Below the pieces are notes generated by a model, which was not told where the DNA came from, ran no database searches, and saw nothing but the letters and a program-made list of their open reading frames with translations. From NCBI GenBank assembly GCA_947652605.1, contig OX393581.1, positions 6,886,640 through 6,950,639 on the forward strand: 64,000 bases of DNA, read 5' to 3'. The DNA is from Elmis aenea. Its lineage: Eukaryota; Arthropoda; Insecta; Coleoptera; Elmidae. Positions 40,318 through 51,898 of this stretch are shown here, in pieces. Positions within the stretch are counted from its first letter, which is position 1. Each line of letters begins with the position of its first letter. Made by a program: the position numbers and the translations under genes.

Positions 40318-41614
40318 AGGTAATTCCGGGAGATATGCCCCACTGGGAGAGATGCCTCGGTTGTTCTATTTTCGCATGCTAATGACAGATGCCAAAATTT
40401 GTACAGTATTATTGTTCGGTAACAGTTGCTATCTGGAAGGCATACTGCCGTTGGCAAAAATTTCGGGTGGTGTGCGTTTGGCAACAAAATTAAGATGAGT
40501 TCAACGATTTTAACATGGCGCTATAATGTAGTAATAACTTAAAGATACCGGCAATTCGAAATTTATTATTTTTCATGCAATACTTTTAGCCAGCTTCTCA
40601 AATACATTGTTAAGGTTATTATTGCAATAAAATACACCGGTATCTTTTAAATTCCATTTTTTTTCCCTGGGGCATCTAACCCGTACTAAAAGGAGAGTTG
40701 CCCCATTTTATCAAGGTACAGATGCCCCGGTGGAACATCTATTCCTTATACAAAATACAGCAACAACTAATCAATTTCTTAATTAATACTGTAACACAAG
40801 CAACCTAGAAAGACTATATTGACATTATTTATGAAAAATAAACTATGTTCAGAGATGCCTACGACGTATAAGAGGAAAACATCTGATAAAACCAGAAGGC
40901 AATGGTCTTCAGAACAATTCAGAGAAGAATTAAAAGAACAAAATCTTTTTAACATGTGTTCAGGGACAAATCCCTTAGCTAGAATGACCAACCATAGCAA
41001 AGGGATAACATTTTTGTAATAGTTAGGTAGTAAGTCAAGTTGCAAAATACATTCTAATTCAAGTTCTCATTTGACCACATGCATTAATTCTATACAAGTT
41101 CTCATTCAATACCAGTCAAGTTGTAATGTTAAACAAACTTCTTGGTTCTGTAAATAAATTACATTAAAAAAATTTAAAGCCGACGTCGAGCTAAATATTT
41201 TAAGAAGACGAACAAGCAGACTAAGCGTCGAAACGTTCGTCCTTCTTTACCGTCGTTATCGTCGTCGTACGTGTGTTAAGTTGATATGATCAATCGAGTG
41301 TACGATTCGTAACATATCAATAAAAATACATTTTGGATTAAATATTTTTGGTTTCATTGATCGTTTAAGGCCGGGGCATCACTCCCATTTATATGGGGCA
41401 ACTCAACCGCACTGTCGGGAGAGATGGCCAAAAACATGGTTTTGCTTATTTTTTGTTTTGTAAACTTCCGGTCGTAATATTCAAATTTTGAATGTCGTGC
41501 GTTATTCTCAATTGAATTGGCTATGCATATCCATTTTTTCGGAGACTACAAAGTCAAAAATTATTAAAAGGTGATTTTTTTGCCTTAGGTGGGGCAACTG
41601 TCCCGGAATTACCT
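40318..41614 (+). mobile_element. pogo/Tigger-like non-autonomous element, 1297 bp
   Basis: Inverted ends AGGTAATTCCGGGA and TCCCGGAATTACCT are flanked by TA on both sides, as for Tc1/mariner and pogo transposons. A GGGGCA/TGCCCC word recurs many times in both orientations near both ends. The only coding remnant is 40855-41019. Confidence 0.85.
40855..41019 (+). pseudogene. pogo-type transposase N-terminus (psq helix-turn-helix), fragment
   Basis: MPTTYKRKTSDKTRRQWSSE followed by QFREELKE resembles the start of pogo/Tigger transposases (MP..YKRK, then W..E.). The frame then runs into unrelated residues and stops after 54 codons. The DDE domain is absent. A short AT-rich extension upstream is in frame but not family-like. 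Confidence 0.6.
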
Positions 41615-41769
41615 TATCTGGACAAAATATGTGTGTCAATTTTATCTTAAATTTCATGTAAATATGACACTTTGTCACCTTTTGCAATTTGGGCAAATTG
41701 GTGGCGTGTTAATTTCTAAAAGAACGGCACAAAACATTACATACATTTAACACCTGCAACATAATCTAG

Positions 41770-41955
41770 AAGCTTTAACCAAAGGGCATAACATCACTTT
41801 AAATGGGCTTAGGTTGGAACAGGTACAAAGCTTTAAATATTTAGGAGCAATAATAGAGAAAATAGGAGGAAAGGGCAAGGAATTAAGTGAAAGGACAGGA
41901 AATGTGGGAAGAATATTTAACAGTTTAAGAATAACATTTTTTGAAAATAGATATT
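41770..41955 (+). pseudogene. RTE-like fragment (copy C)
   Basis: It shares more than 100 nearly identical bases with copies A and D, from GGGCATAACATCACTTTAAA through the YLG block, and breaks off at ACATTTTTTGAAAATAGATA. Confidence 0.75.
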
Positions 41956-42240
41956 AAGAAAAAGATGGAGACGAATCAATGACGAATTAAGATGGCTTGG
42001 ACATCTACTACGCATGCCACAAAGTAGATACGCGAAAATAGGATGGAAAATGCAGATAGAGGTAAAAAGAAATAGAGGAAGACCAAGAATAAAATGGGAA
42101 AAAGAAGTGAGGCAGAGACTAGAAGAGTTGGAGAGATGTGCCACAATTAGCCAACGATAGGAAGGAGTGGAGAAACATAATACAGAAATAGAAAAGCATA
42201 CCTCGACACCGAAAGGTACAAGAGGAACCGATTAAGAAGA
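41956..42240 (+). pseudogene. Second non-LTR RT C-terminal fragment joined to copy C
   Basis: DELRWLGHLLRMPQSRYAK and RNRGRPRIKWEKEVRQRLEE, then NDRKEW across a frame change, form the end block of a different RT subfamily. The junction with copy C at about 41955 is abrupt. Confidence 0.7.
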
Positions 42241-43175
42241 AGAAATAAGCAAACAGTTAAATATAAATATAATAGGGCTCAATTTGTGGCGACACGCAGA
42301 TATTTTGAAAAAATTATACAAACATAGGTTACGATAAAAGCAGATAATAAATTATTGCGCGATATATACATATGTTATTTAATCATTTTTACTTTTAAAT
42401 TAATATCTAAATTTTGAAGCATTGCGATAAGTTATCAATTTAAAAAAAACGTCCGTTTTTCCGTATCTTATCTAAATAAAAAAAAAGTGTCTTCGTGGAA
42501 AAACACAAGAAAGGTCTTTACCGTCGTCCATCACAATTTTTAGCTCAATCCCTCTAGAAATTTCTTATTGCGATTATTACAAAAACTCAAGGACCATTTA
42601 AAACACATTAAAATTAATAAACAAATGAAACACGATAGGGATCTCACACAAATGGCCTTTCAGTTTAATTCGAAACTGCTTTGAGGTCTGTTTAACATAC
42701 AATGCAATTAACACACATTATCGCACGCCTCAAAACTAACAAATTAATTAATACACAATTAAAACTACACATTTAAACAATATAAAAGCGTTACATTACC
42801 AAGTAAAAGGTACTTTTAACCATGTAGGGAAGCAACTTGTTTACCTGTAACAAAAAAACAACAGTTTTAAACATGCTAGATCGTAAATATAAGCAATTTG
42901 TAACAATGACATAAAAGTCACAAGAATTTATTTTTTTATAGAAGGGAAACACGCACTGTTTTGGGTTGTATTAAATATTCTACAACGGAATTCATCGCGT
43001 GGTAATATTTTGCCCCGGAATCATCTCGTTATTGATCATGTGTAAATATAAGTTTTCAAAATTTAACAAAAAAGTTCTTAAATCTATGTGTAGTACCTAC
43101 TCTACTACACCGGTTTTTAGCTACAGTTCTGTTTTGTTTATTGCCCGATGCTACGCTGTTTATTTTTCTCTTGTG
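42241..43175. other. No gene seen
   Basis: AT-rich, no recognised content. Confidence 0.5.
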
Positions 43176-43177
43176 TA

Positions 43178-43354
43178 CAGGGTGGTCCAAATTCGATGAG
43201 TATCTCGCTTAATAGTCAAGATAGAGAAACGGTTAAATTACCAAAAATGTGCAAATATTTTAACATTTCCCAAAAACCTGCACATTTTTGGTAATTTAAC
43301 CGTTTCTCTATCTTGACTATTAAGCGAGATACCCATCGAATTTGGACCACCCTG
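43178..43354. mobile_element. Near-perfect palindromic MITE, 177 bp, TA-flanked
   Basis: CAGGGTGGTCCAAATTCGAT at the left is paired with its reverse complement at the right. The arms are about 76 bp with one mismatch near the end (GATGAGTAT against GATGGGTAT) and a short loop. The terminus is close to that of 2158-2914. TA lies on both sides. Confidence 0.92.
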
Positions 43355-43356
43355 TA

Positions 43357-43660
43357 GGCACACTTTACGAGCAACTATGACGAAATCAATTTTAACATTA
43401 ATTACGAAATCAAAAATACAACAGTGTGCTTAAATTAAATTAATCGTGATCAACAGGTTTTTTTAAAAGGAATTTGTTATGAACAATCAAACACCAAAAT
43501 ACATAAGTAAGCTTACTTCATCGTTAGTCACTACTTGTCTATAAAACAGCGCGTAGATTAGATAAAAACAAATATTAGAAATAATTGTTACGTGAAGTCA
43601 TAAAGATATCGAATTGTGTAAGACATAGATAGGATAAAAATAAATGCGTTGCACCAACAT
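43357..43660. other. No gene seen
   Basis: AT-rich, no recognised content. Confidence 0.5.
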
Positions 43661-43992
43661 ATCCAGGGTATTTAAGCATGGGGATATCCCTTATTATAAT
43701 AGCTAGAGTAGGTATAGGTTTAAATTTGGCAATATTGCTAAATTCGGTGTTCATTAATAATCAGAAGAGAAATTGAAAATACCTCAAACGGTATCTGGGA
43801 AGATTTGTAAAAACCGAAGAATATGATTTTTTTAAATCGTCTATAACGGGGATGGGCAACCCGCGGCCCGCATGCAGAGCCCGGCTCACTTTTTCGTGCG
43901 GCCCATCATAGCTTTACTTTTTGACTTTTTAAATATATATTTCTGTGTTAATTTAAAAAAAAAGGCCATTAAATTTAAAAAAAAAATAGATA

Positions 43993-44851
43993 GAGTAAAG
44001 TACCCTAATATGGAATACTTTTTTGTTTTCGGCAATAATATTCACATTTATTCAACAAAATTTTGCAAAAAATTTATAAGGAATTTGTAATGAATAAGCA
44101 ACACATTACTCGAATTCTGGTACGATATTACTATAGATATTTCTTATATAGCTAATTTTTTTTAAATGTTACTACTATTCCATATTAAGCTCCCGGGGAA
44201 CCTAATATGGAAAATAAACAACTGCTCATAGATTAATTTTTTATTTCTTTTTGATTTACATTATTACTTAAACCAAACCAAAACTCTGTTATTTATGTAA
44301 ATTAAATTATAATTCCAGTGTCATTCGAACTAATGTTGATAATTTATTTATTTGTTACAGGTAGGACAATAGAATTGTTTTTTTTTGTGGGTATTTTGCA
44401 CATTTTTCGTATGCCCATTTCTGACACTTTTGACACTGAACCCATATTCCTGTACTTAGTGACCATAATCATAGTCATTATAAGGCACCTGTATGGTATT
44501 CCATATTAGGTATCAATGTTAGTTTTCAAAAATCGGTGTATGTAAAACATGAAATAATTGAAATGTAAAGGCTCATGCTAAATAAACATGCAATAAAATA
44601 TTTTATATTATTTACCCTAGCATATAAAATTTTGCACTGAAAAATTTAGCCTAAAAACTCAGTAGCACGTCAAAAATATATTTGAAACTGTTATGTAATC
44701 TAGTGAATATTTTTTAACTATTTTACATTTGGGAATGTGTGAACAATGTACAAATAGGTACATATACTTTTTAACAGATATCGCTTATTCATTGTCATAA
44801 AACTGATGTATTCCATAATAAGTAACTATTCCATATTAGGGCAATTTACTC
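43993..44851 (-). mobile_element. pogo-like non-autonomous element, innermost level
   Basis: Inverted ends GAGTAAAGTACCCTAATATG and CATATTAGGGCAATTTACTC are flanked by TA. The word CCATATTAGG occurs at both ends and internally in both orientations, so the element resembles the one at 40318 in design. The minus strand keeps a small coding remnant at 44344-44475. Confidence 0.82.
44344..44475 (-). pseudogene. Possible C-terminal zinc-finger of a pogo-like transposase
   Basis: The minus strand reads LSTGIWVQCQKCQKWAYEKC, with Cys-x2-Cys-x2-Trp-x3-(x)-Cys spacing like the C-terminal finger (W.QC..C..W.H..C) of some pogo-type transposases. It ends at a TAA near 44344. It is very short, so the assignment leans on its position inside a TA-flanked element. 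Confidence 0.45.
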
Positions 44852-45789
44852 TATATTTTAAAGCAGTTCCGATTTCATAAAAATGTGCTATTCAAAGAAC
44901 TGGTTGTAAAACACTGGCGTTTGTTTTCTTATATGCGGCCAGCACAAAAATTTTAAGTTTGTAGTTGACCCGTTATAAAAAAAAGGATGCTCATCCGTGG
45001 TCTATAACTCCTTTGGATTATAAAATATTTCAAACGTGTTAAAACATTACCCGAGCAACTTTTTAAGCCGGATCGGATAGTAATCAATAATTTTTTCCAG
45101 GCTGATTCGTTTTTGTTTAATGACAATCAACTTTTTTATAGGCGCATATTTGCTATTTACAAAATCAAATAGAATTTATTTTTCTGATTTCATTGATATA
45201 TCACAAACGGTACTTTACTTCTACACCCATTATCAAATTTGTAAAATTACGTTTAAAATTTTTGGTTTGTTGATTGGTTGCCATGGTAACGACATAAACT
45301 ACAACGACCGCGCTACCTGATTTATAGTGGTTGTTTTTCAAAACGCAATTTCACAAATTATACAATGAATTTAACAGTAAAATACTTTGTGCGGTACATC
45401 AATGAAATCAAAAAAAAATCTATTTGATTATGGTAAAGGTAAAAACTGCGCCCATAAGAAAAAATAAAGTTGGTCGTCATAAAACAAAAACGAATCGTCC
45501 TGCAAACATAATAGTGATTACCATCCGAATAGGCTAAAAAAGTTGCTCGGGCAATGTTTTTACATATTTAAAATACTTTACAATTCAAGGAGTTATAGAC
45601 GGTTTTCAAAAATCGTATTTTCCGGTTTTTTCCAATGTTTTCGGAAAGCGTTTGAAATATTTCCAATTTCTCTTCGGATTATTAATGAGCACCGAATTTA
45701 GCAACTTCGCCAACCTTAAACCTATACTCTAGCTATTATAATAAGCGATATCCACATGCTTAAACTCGAATTTCAAACACCCTGTATAC

Positions 45790-47264
45790 AATGCAATGCA
45801 CAGAATTTATTTTTCCTCATTATCAACAAAACAGACGTTTAAATAGTGCACATAAATAAATAATAATTAATACTTTTACTGATAATAGGCGACTCGAACA
45901 TAAAAACAATGATAACAGCCAATTATCGTGCAAAAGTTTCACTGAAAGTTAGTTTTTTTTAAGCATACATTGAATACAAAATCGTTGCTAAGTCTATTAA
46001 AAGTTTGAATGAACCAAAGAAGCAATTCAGGTCTTTAGTTTTGTTCATTCAGATCACGTAATACCTTTGATTCTTCTCGACAACGGATTTCAAACTGTGA
46101 TTATGCATTTAACGCGGTGGGCAAACTAAAAATCTGCTCTGCAAATATTTAAACGGATAAAACTTGGTTTGATATGGTAAATAGCAGGTTTTTTAAGCCA
46201 ACATCACACAAACTCGTTTCGTTAAGTTATTTAAAAAATGGTTTAACAATATGTTGGCAATTGTTGAGCTGTTTGTAAACAAGTTAAAACTGCATTCTTA
46301 GAGAGCATAAGTCTGGACCAGAAGTCGACTATCTGCAACTTGAGTTTTTCCACTAGAAAGTGCATCTTCAATAATACTGGCCATCAAGAAAATTTCTATT
46401 CTCATTTATTCATAAAAATTACCTACCACTTCTATTATGAGTGTAATGCTTGTAATAAGTGATAAACATGATAAGATATTACTTTCTACAACTTGGGACT
46501 TTTTTTCGTAAAACAATTGCACTTTACTTGTCTTTACCTGCGAATAAATAGGACTTGTACATGGAGAAAGTCAAGTGTAACGTACATTAAATTTTTGTTA
46601 TTTTAAACAACCAAGTGGTTACAGCTTTGCTTTATTAGAAATGTCGATTTCTTCTTGACAAATATGCCAATTACTAACTGAATACTTGATGGGTGTGTTA
46701 TTAGTCATAAATACATCATCAGCATTTCAATAACTCAACAGAAATGAATCAAGGATTTCATTTGCAATAAACAGGAGGTTGGAAACAACTGAAAATGTAC
46801 AGCTACAGGCAATAATGTCCACAAAATTAAATAAGTAATTAATAAATTTCATTATTCGTGAGCTCAGCGTTTTTAATTATGCAACTTTGAACAATTAATC
46901 ACGTTTGATTGAGTGATTTGAACGCGAGCGATGTAATTGCCCTTTTATTAATTTTGGCCGTGGCATAATTATGCAGAAATGAACAATTCTTTCTCATTTT
47001 ATCAGTTAGTCTATGTAACATGGCCTAATTTTCAGTTGCTAGGGTAACGGAAACTTAGCTGATGACAAAAGAAGGTAGACAAAATATTTACTTCTAAACA
47101 TTGGAACAGCAAACAGTACGACACAGTTTTATAAATCTTTCCTGTTTTTGTTTAGTCTTGATAAATCTGACTAGACAACGTTACGTTGTGAAAACTAGCA
47201 TACTAAAGAATTTTTTGAGAACATATCTCAAACTTTTTATTTTTGAGCTTGATTTAAATAGAAT
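45790..47264. other. No gene seen
   Basis: AT-rich, no recognised coding or repeat boundaries. Confidence 0.5.
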
Positions 47265-47269
47265 ATTTT

Positions 47270-47390
47270 ACAACAAGAGATGAAAGTCCAGTTTTTTTCG
47301 TTCGTGAGATTTGCTCACTCGCCGCTTCGCGACTCGTGAACAAATCTCACCTCACGAAAAAAACTGATTTCATCTCGAGTCGTAAATGCT
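47270..47390. repeat. Hairpin repeat with CGTGAGATTTG arms
   Basis: AGATGAAAGTCCAGTTTTTT, CGTGAGATTTG and a CACTCG/CGACTCG centre are mirrored by CAAATCTCACCTCACG, AAAAAACTG and TTTCATCT. The arms are about 50 bp with small mismatches. This looks like a MITE, but no clear target duplication was seen. Confidence 0.6.
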
Positions 47391-47759
47391 ATTTTTTCTA
47401 CGAAATTAAAACTATATTATAGAACGAACGTTAATGTAAACGAACCTAATGACAATTATTATGTATGAAGTTTTCATTTAATTTCCATAGCGACACCACC
47501 ACACTGACATTGACATAAATTAAGTTATAACCTGCAAACAAAATATTTTAAATATTAATTGTGGTACCATTCTTAGGCTTTTATATAAAATGCTACATTA
47601 AAATTAAATTGTTTGATTAGAATATTAACGCAATTTTAATTATGAGTTTAAGCTAAAAAAAAAATCGTAAATTTTACAATTTGATATTAACATTGACATT
47701 ATTTTCGCCACTAGAGACAAAGTAAAACTTTCATGTAGGGTAGGCAGTGAGAAAATGAC

Positions 47760-48500
47760 AATTTTTTAAGTGTTATAAGATGGTTCACGGTGTTAAATGC
47801 TTTTGCTAAGTCTAGAAATATGGTGGCACATGGGGTAGAATTGTCCAGAGAGTTATATATTTTTTCTGTTAGTTCAGCAATGGCATCATTTGTCCCTCTA
47901 TTGCTAACGAAACCGAATTGCTTATCTGAGATGATTTTATAATGTTGAGGAATGAAGTAGGCCGTACTTTTATTAATTTTTCAATTTTTTTTTTTATATT
48001 TGAAAGAACCGAGATAGGGCGATAATTATTTATATCAGAGGGTGATCCAGATTTATAGATTGGGGTTAAAAAAGCCACTTTCAATTGTTCAGGGAAGTAT
48101 CCTTGAAGAAAACAGTTATTAAGGATAATACTTAAAGGTTCTGAAGTGCCTGAAAGAATATTTTTCAAGATATTTTATGAAAAACTATCTTGACACGGTA
48201 TTGAATTAGATTTTAGACTTTTGACAGCGGATATAACTTCATCAGGAGTGATAGAAGATTGAAAAAAATGGAATTTGAATTGACTGGGACATTTTTAATC
48301 ATTGCGTCAGTATCTTCTTTAGAATTATGTATTTTGTTAGCTAAATTAATGTTTACATTTACAAAATGATCATCAAAACATTCTGCAATGTGTGCTTTTT
48401 CTGTAATGGTAAATTGTTTATATGTTAATATGTTCTGGGCGGTGTATTTTTGATTTGATTGAAAACAACCCTGGAGCAACAAAAATTTGCATACCACTGG
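47760..48500 (-). pseudogene. CR1/L2-like RT fragment, N-terminal half of the RT
   Basis: The minus strand reads TEKAHIAECFDDHFVNVN, then NNCFLQGYFPEQLKVAFLTP, IYKSGSPSDINNYRPISVLS and, in another frame, ATIFLDLAKAFNTVNH near 47800. These are the fingers and first catalytic motif. It is broken by frameshifts, and the catalytic FADD region is absent. Confidence 0.75.
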
Positions 48501-49250
48501 GACATTTCTACAACGTTTCGTACTGCACGCGTGTACAAGATCAAAATCAATTTTATGATCGTACGAACGAACGCGTCAAATGAGACCATCAGTCAATGAA
48601 GTTGCCAATAAAATCCTGTTAACCTGTCAACGTCACTTCGTTAACGCTCCACGAGAATCGAACTGCTTCAGACATTAAAAACCCAATACCGCACAGAACT
48701 ACACACATAATTAAAAAAAAAAAAACTAAGATCCTATCGATCCCACAACGTAACGGTGCATTTAGAGAAATTCCTAAATGATTCTCAAACCATAAATCGC
48801 TATTCACACGGAAACATCCTTTAATTAAAAAAGCAATAAATTATTGGCTTTTTTATTTAATAGCGGAGTCGACAAACCGCCTATATCTCATTAATCAATT
48901 GTATGTAATAGAATTATTAATTGCAACATTACGAACAATACAACGCCCTAATTAAATATCAACAAGGCACTTGAATTATCACGTTCGTTATCATTGAGTT
49001 ATCTCTGATAACTTAGTTTATAACGAGTTTATTAAATTTTATTTGAAATTCTTACAGACAATAATTAGCAACAAACGTGGTCTAAAATGACAAATTTTTA
49101 ATTGAAACTTATAATTTCCACAATAGTTAAATTAAAAAACCTTATTTTTTATGAACGATTTTTTCTCGAAATGGTAGACCAATTTCAAAAATTTCGTCTG
49201 TCAGTGGAAATCTTACTTTTAATACAAATAAATTTATTTTATACATAAAA
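48501..49250. other. No gene seen
   Basis: AT-rich, no recognised content. Confidence 0.5.
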
Positions 49251-49254
49251 TTAA

Positions 49255-49850
49255 AACTATGATCGTTACAACAGAGAACAAAGGGCATAACATCCCTTTA
49301 AATGGGCTTAGGTTGGAAAGCTTTAAATACTTAGGAGTGATCATAGAGAAATATGGAGGAATGGACAAGGAAATAAGCGAAAGGACAGGAAATGTAGAAA
49401 GAATATTTAACAGTTTAAAAACATTTTTTTGGAAAAAGAGAAGTCCAAAACGAACAAAAGTGGAAGTGGTAAAAAAGGTAGTAACTCCTCCATTTTTGTA
49501 CGGAAGTGAAACGTGGACACTCACAAACAAAAATAGTAGCCAAGTGAATGCAGCAGAAATGGAGTTTCTAAAAAAAATCCAAGGAAAAACAAAAAAAAAA
49601 GAATTAAAAATTAAAAATTAAAAATTAAACATATAGAGAATAATTAAAGATAAAATCAGTTGAAACAAAAATACAAGAACGACAGGTGGGATCGTTGGGT
49701 CACATTTATAAGATGAAAGAAGAAAGGTTAACCAGAAAAGTCTATAAAGCAAGATCACAGGGAGAAAATAAAAGAGGTAGACCGAGAAAAACCTGGCAAG
49801 ACGAAGTTAAAAAAGCAACAACGGATAGAAACATCAAATGGAAAGACATA
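49255..49850 (+). pseudogene. RTE-like non-LTR 3' part (copy D)
   Basis: This is the best preserved copy of the A to E family: LKYLG-type block (FKYLGVIIEKYGGMDKEISE), FLYGSETWTLTNKNSSQVN, then after a frame change LGHIYKMKEERLTRKVYKAR and RGRPRKTWQDEVKKATTDRN. It ends abruptly at about 49850 against an oppositely oriented RT fragment. Confidence 0.85.
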
Positions 49851-50905
49851 AAAAACTTTCTCACTTTCTCAAAGTGTCTTTCCTTGTTCTGTTGGATTTT
49901 GAATGATAGATGTTCTTCCCTTTCTATGCCGTTACTTTTAGGGATCAATCATATATTTGGTTTTTGATTCGTTGATGTTGAGTCCCATATTTTTTGCTTA
50001 ATCCTTCCTGACAATGTTTTGAACTTCTTTTTTTGTTTTGCAGATGATCGCAAGGTCGTCTACAAAAGCAATGTGGTTGTCTGCGTATATTTTTCCATTT
50101 CTATTGATTCCTCTATCTTGTATTATTTTTTCTAATGCTACATTAAATAATAATGCCGAAAGTGGGTCTCCTTGTCTCAGTCCTCTAGATACTTTAAATA
50201 CTTTTGACTACATGTTTTTATTCTTCATAAAATTTTCCGTATTTTGTTTTCATGTTTATTAATTTGTCGGGTATTTTAAGTTCTTTCATTGCTGTGTACA
50301 ATTGCTCTCGCATTATTATGTGGTAAGCTTGTTTGGAGTCTATAAATAACACATGCAGCTCAGTATTGTATTCGTAGTGGCTCAACTGTATTTTTTTTTA
50401 CAGTAAAAATCTGGTCTATGGTCGATCTATTGGTGCTAAATCCGCATTAATAATCCCCTATGATCGTTTCGGCGTAGCTGGTGAGTTTTTCTTTAACAAC
50501 TGTTGCTAGTATCTTGTAGGTTGTGTTTAGAAGAGCTATGCCTCTGTAGGGATTTTTTCTTCATGCCATATGTCTAACAATAGTTTTGTAATTTCTTCAT
50601 GTAGTTCCTCACCTCCATATTTAATCATTTCTGTTGTTATTCGGTCTTCTTCCGGGCTTTTCTTATTTTTTAAGTTCTTAATTATTTTCTTTATTTCGCT
50701 TCCCGTTGGGGGGTTGCACCTCTTGTTGTTGCACATTCTCTTGGGTTTCTAGATTTTCTACCCTTTCCTCTCTTTCGTCCAATTCGTTCATTTCACTGTT
50801 TCCATGTTGTTCATCCTCTATTTCATTTAAAAGTTCTTCAAAGTATTCCTTCCACCTCTCGATTATTTCTTTATCTCCTCCCAATAGCCTTCCTGTTTTT
50901 GCTGA
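49851..50905 (-). pseudogene. RTE-like RT fragment, opposite strand to copy D
   Basis: The minus strand reads IIERWKEYFEELLNE, then GSEIKKIIKNLKNKKSPEED, TTEMIKYGGEELHEEITKLL, GIALLNTTYKILATVVKEK (with frame changes) and NINESKTKYMI. This is the RT region that precedes the YLG block. It stops where the homologous YLG block would begin, at the junction with copy D. Confidence 0.78.
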
Positions 50906-51690
50906 TTTACGTTATGAATATGTTATCTTAACTTACAACTCAGTGTAAAGTTTTTACAAAAACCTCAAAAATCGGTATAAAAATGAAAAATTATAAGGAA
51001 AATGAACAAAAATGTTTGTTTTATAAAACATTGTGTAGCCAGTGAGATGAAATAAAGCCGTTATAAAACTACAATACGCACGTACATGACTTATAGCACA
51101 TTATGTGGGCAATTGTTTGCTCTGGTGGAACTATTACATCATTAATTAACGTAATGTAACACAAACCCTGCAAGAGTGCACGCATTTTCTTCAAACTTAA
51201 CGTCTAGACATGCAATTCCTCGCGAAATTACTTCGTAATTAATGCTAGAGGTTTCGAAATCCACGCAGGGGGATCTGGAGAATTACTGAATTGCGCTCGG
51301 GACTAAAAACAGACATTCATAACATTGAAACCAATTACGATTATCACTAGATGTAACTAAGTCAACGACCGCTTTATAACAATATGGTAATCGAATTGAA
51401 ACGGTCTACCGCTTACGGAATAATTTACGTGGAATTTTTTGCGTAAAATAACAAAAGATGAGTTCGAATAACACAAAGATGCGTAGATGGAGACTTTTTC
51501 ATACACAATTGCGGGTTATTGCGTTTGTTATTAAATTGTGTATGCATGGTTGGGTATGGTAAGAGTTGTATACGGTTTTGGCGTACCACGGGAATCTTCG
51601 AAACGGTAAAAAGTGCACAAGAATTTATATGAAAATACAATTGTAGAAATGTGTAGATATGTGGCCACAAAATGTGTTTCGTAATACTAT
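50906..51690. other. No gene seen
   Basis: A 111-codon minus frame (51760-51425) has no recognisable motif. The rest is AT-rich. Confidence 0.45.
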
Positions 51691-51699
51691 ATTCACAGG

Positions 51700-51890
51700 C
51701 ATGGGCGCCGCAGAAAATTATACAGGGGGAGGCAAAGCTTGCAGACCAAATTTTCCACAACTTATCCCATCAGGAATGCATTAAAATATTAACGAACTTT
51801 TAACTTGACCCCCTTTCATTTGGTCATTAATGAAGTACTCGATTCCAGGGAGGAGCGTGCCCCGTTTGCCCTCCCTTGTAGACGCCCATG
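51700..51890. mobile_element. MITE with CATGGGCGYC ends, 191 bp
   Basis: Inverted ends CATGGGCGCC and GACGCCCATG are flanked by TTCACAGG and TACACAGG (7 of 8 identical). This indicates an 8-bp target duplication. The inside is GC-rich relative to the flanks. Confidence 0.75.
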
Positions 51891-51898
51891 TACACAGG

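Larger units (their letters stand above)
43847..44999. mobile_element. hAT-type element inserted in the foldback arm
   Basis: An exact 8-bp duplication GTCTATAA flanks it (43839-43846 and 45000-45007). The left end GGGGATGGGCAACCCGCGGC and the right end GGATGCTCATCC are degraded inverted repeats of the GGGCAAC..GGCCCGC hAT type. The interior is occupied by the TA-flanked element 43993-44851. Confidence 0.85.
43664..45784. mobile_element. Long foldback MITE, outer level of a second triple nest
   Basis: The left arm starts CAGGGTATTTAAGCATGG. The right arm ends CATGCTTAAACTCGAATTTC then ACACCCTG, with TA after it. The arms pair over about 400 bp: GCAACTTTTTAAGCC near 45055 with its partner near 45540, and GATTCGTTTTTGTTT near 45103 with its partner near 45475. 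The left arm is split by the hAT element at 43847-44999. Without that insert it would be about 960 bp. Confidence 0.85.

Noticed and set aside
44318..44509. Hydrophobic plus-strand ORF as a membrane protein
   Set aside because: It is the reverse strand of a transposon remnant with cysteine motifs and lies inside TA-flanked element borders.
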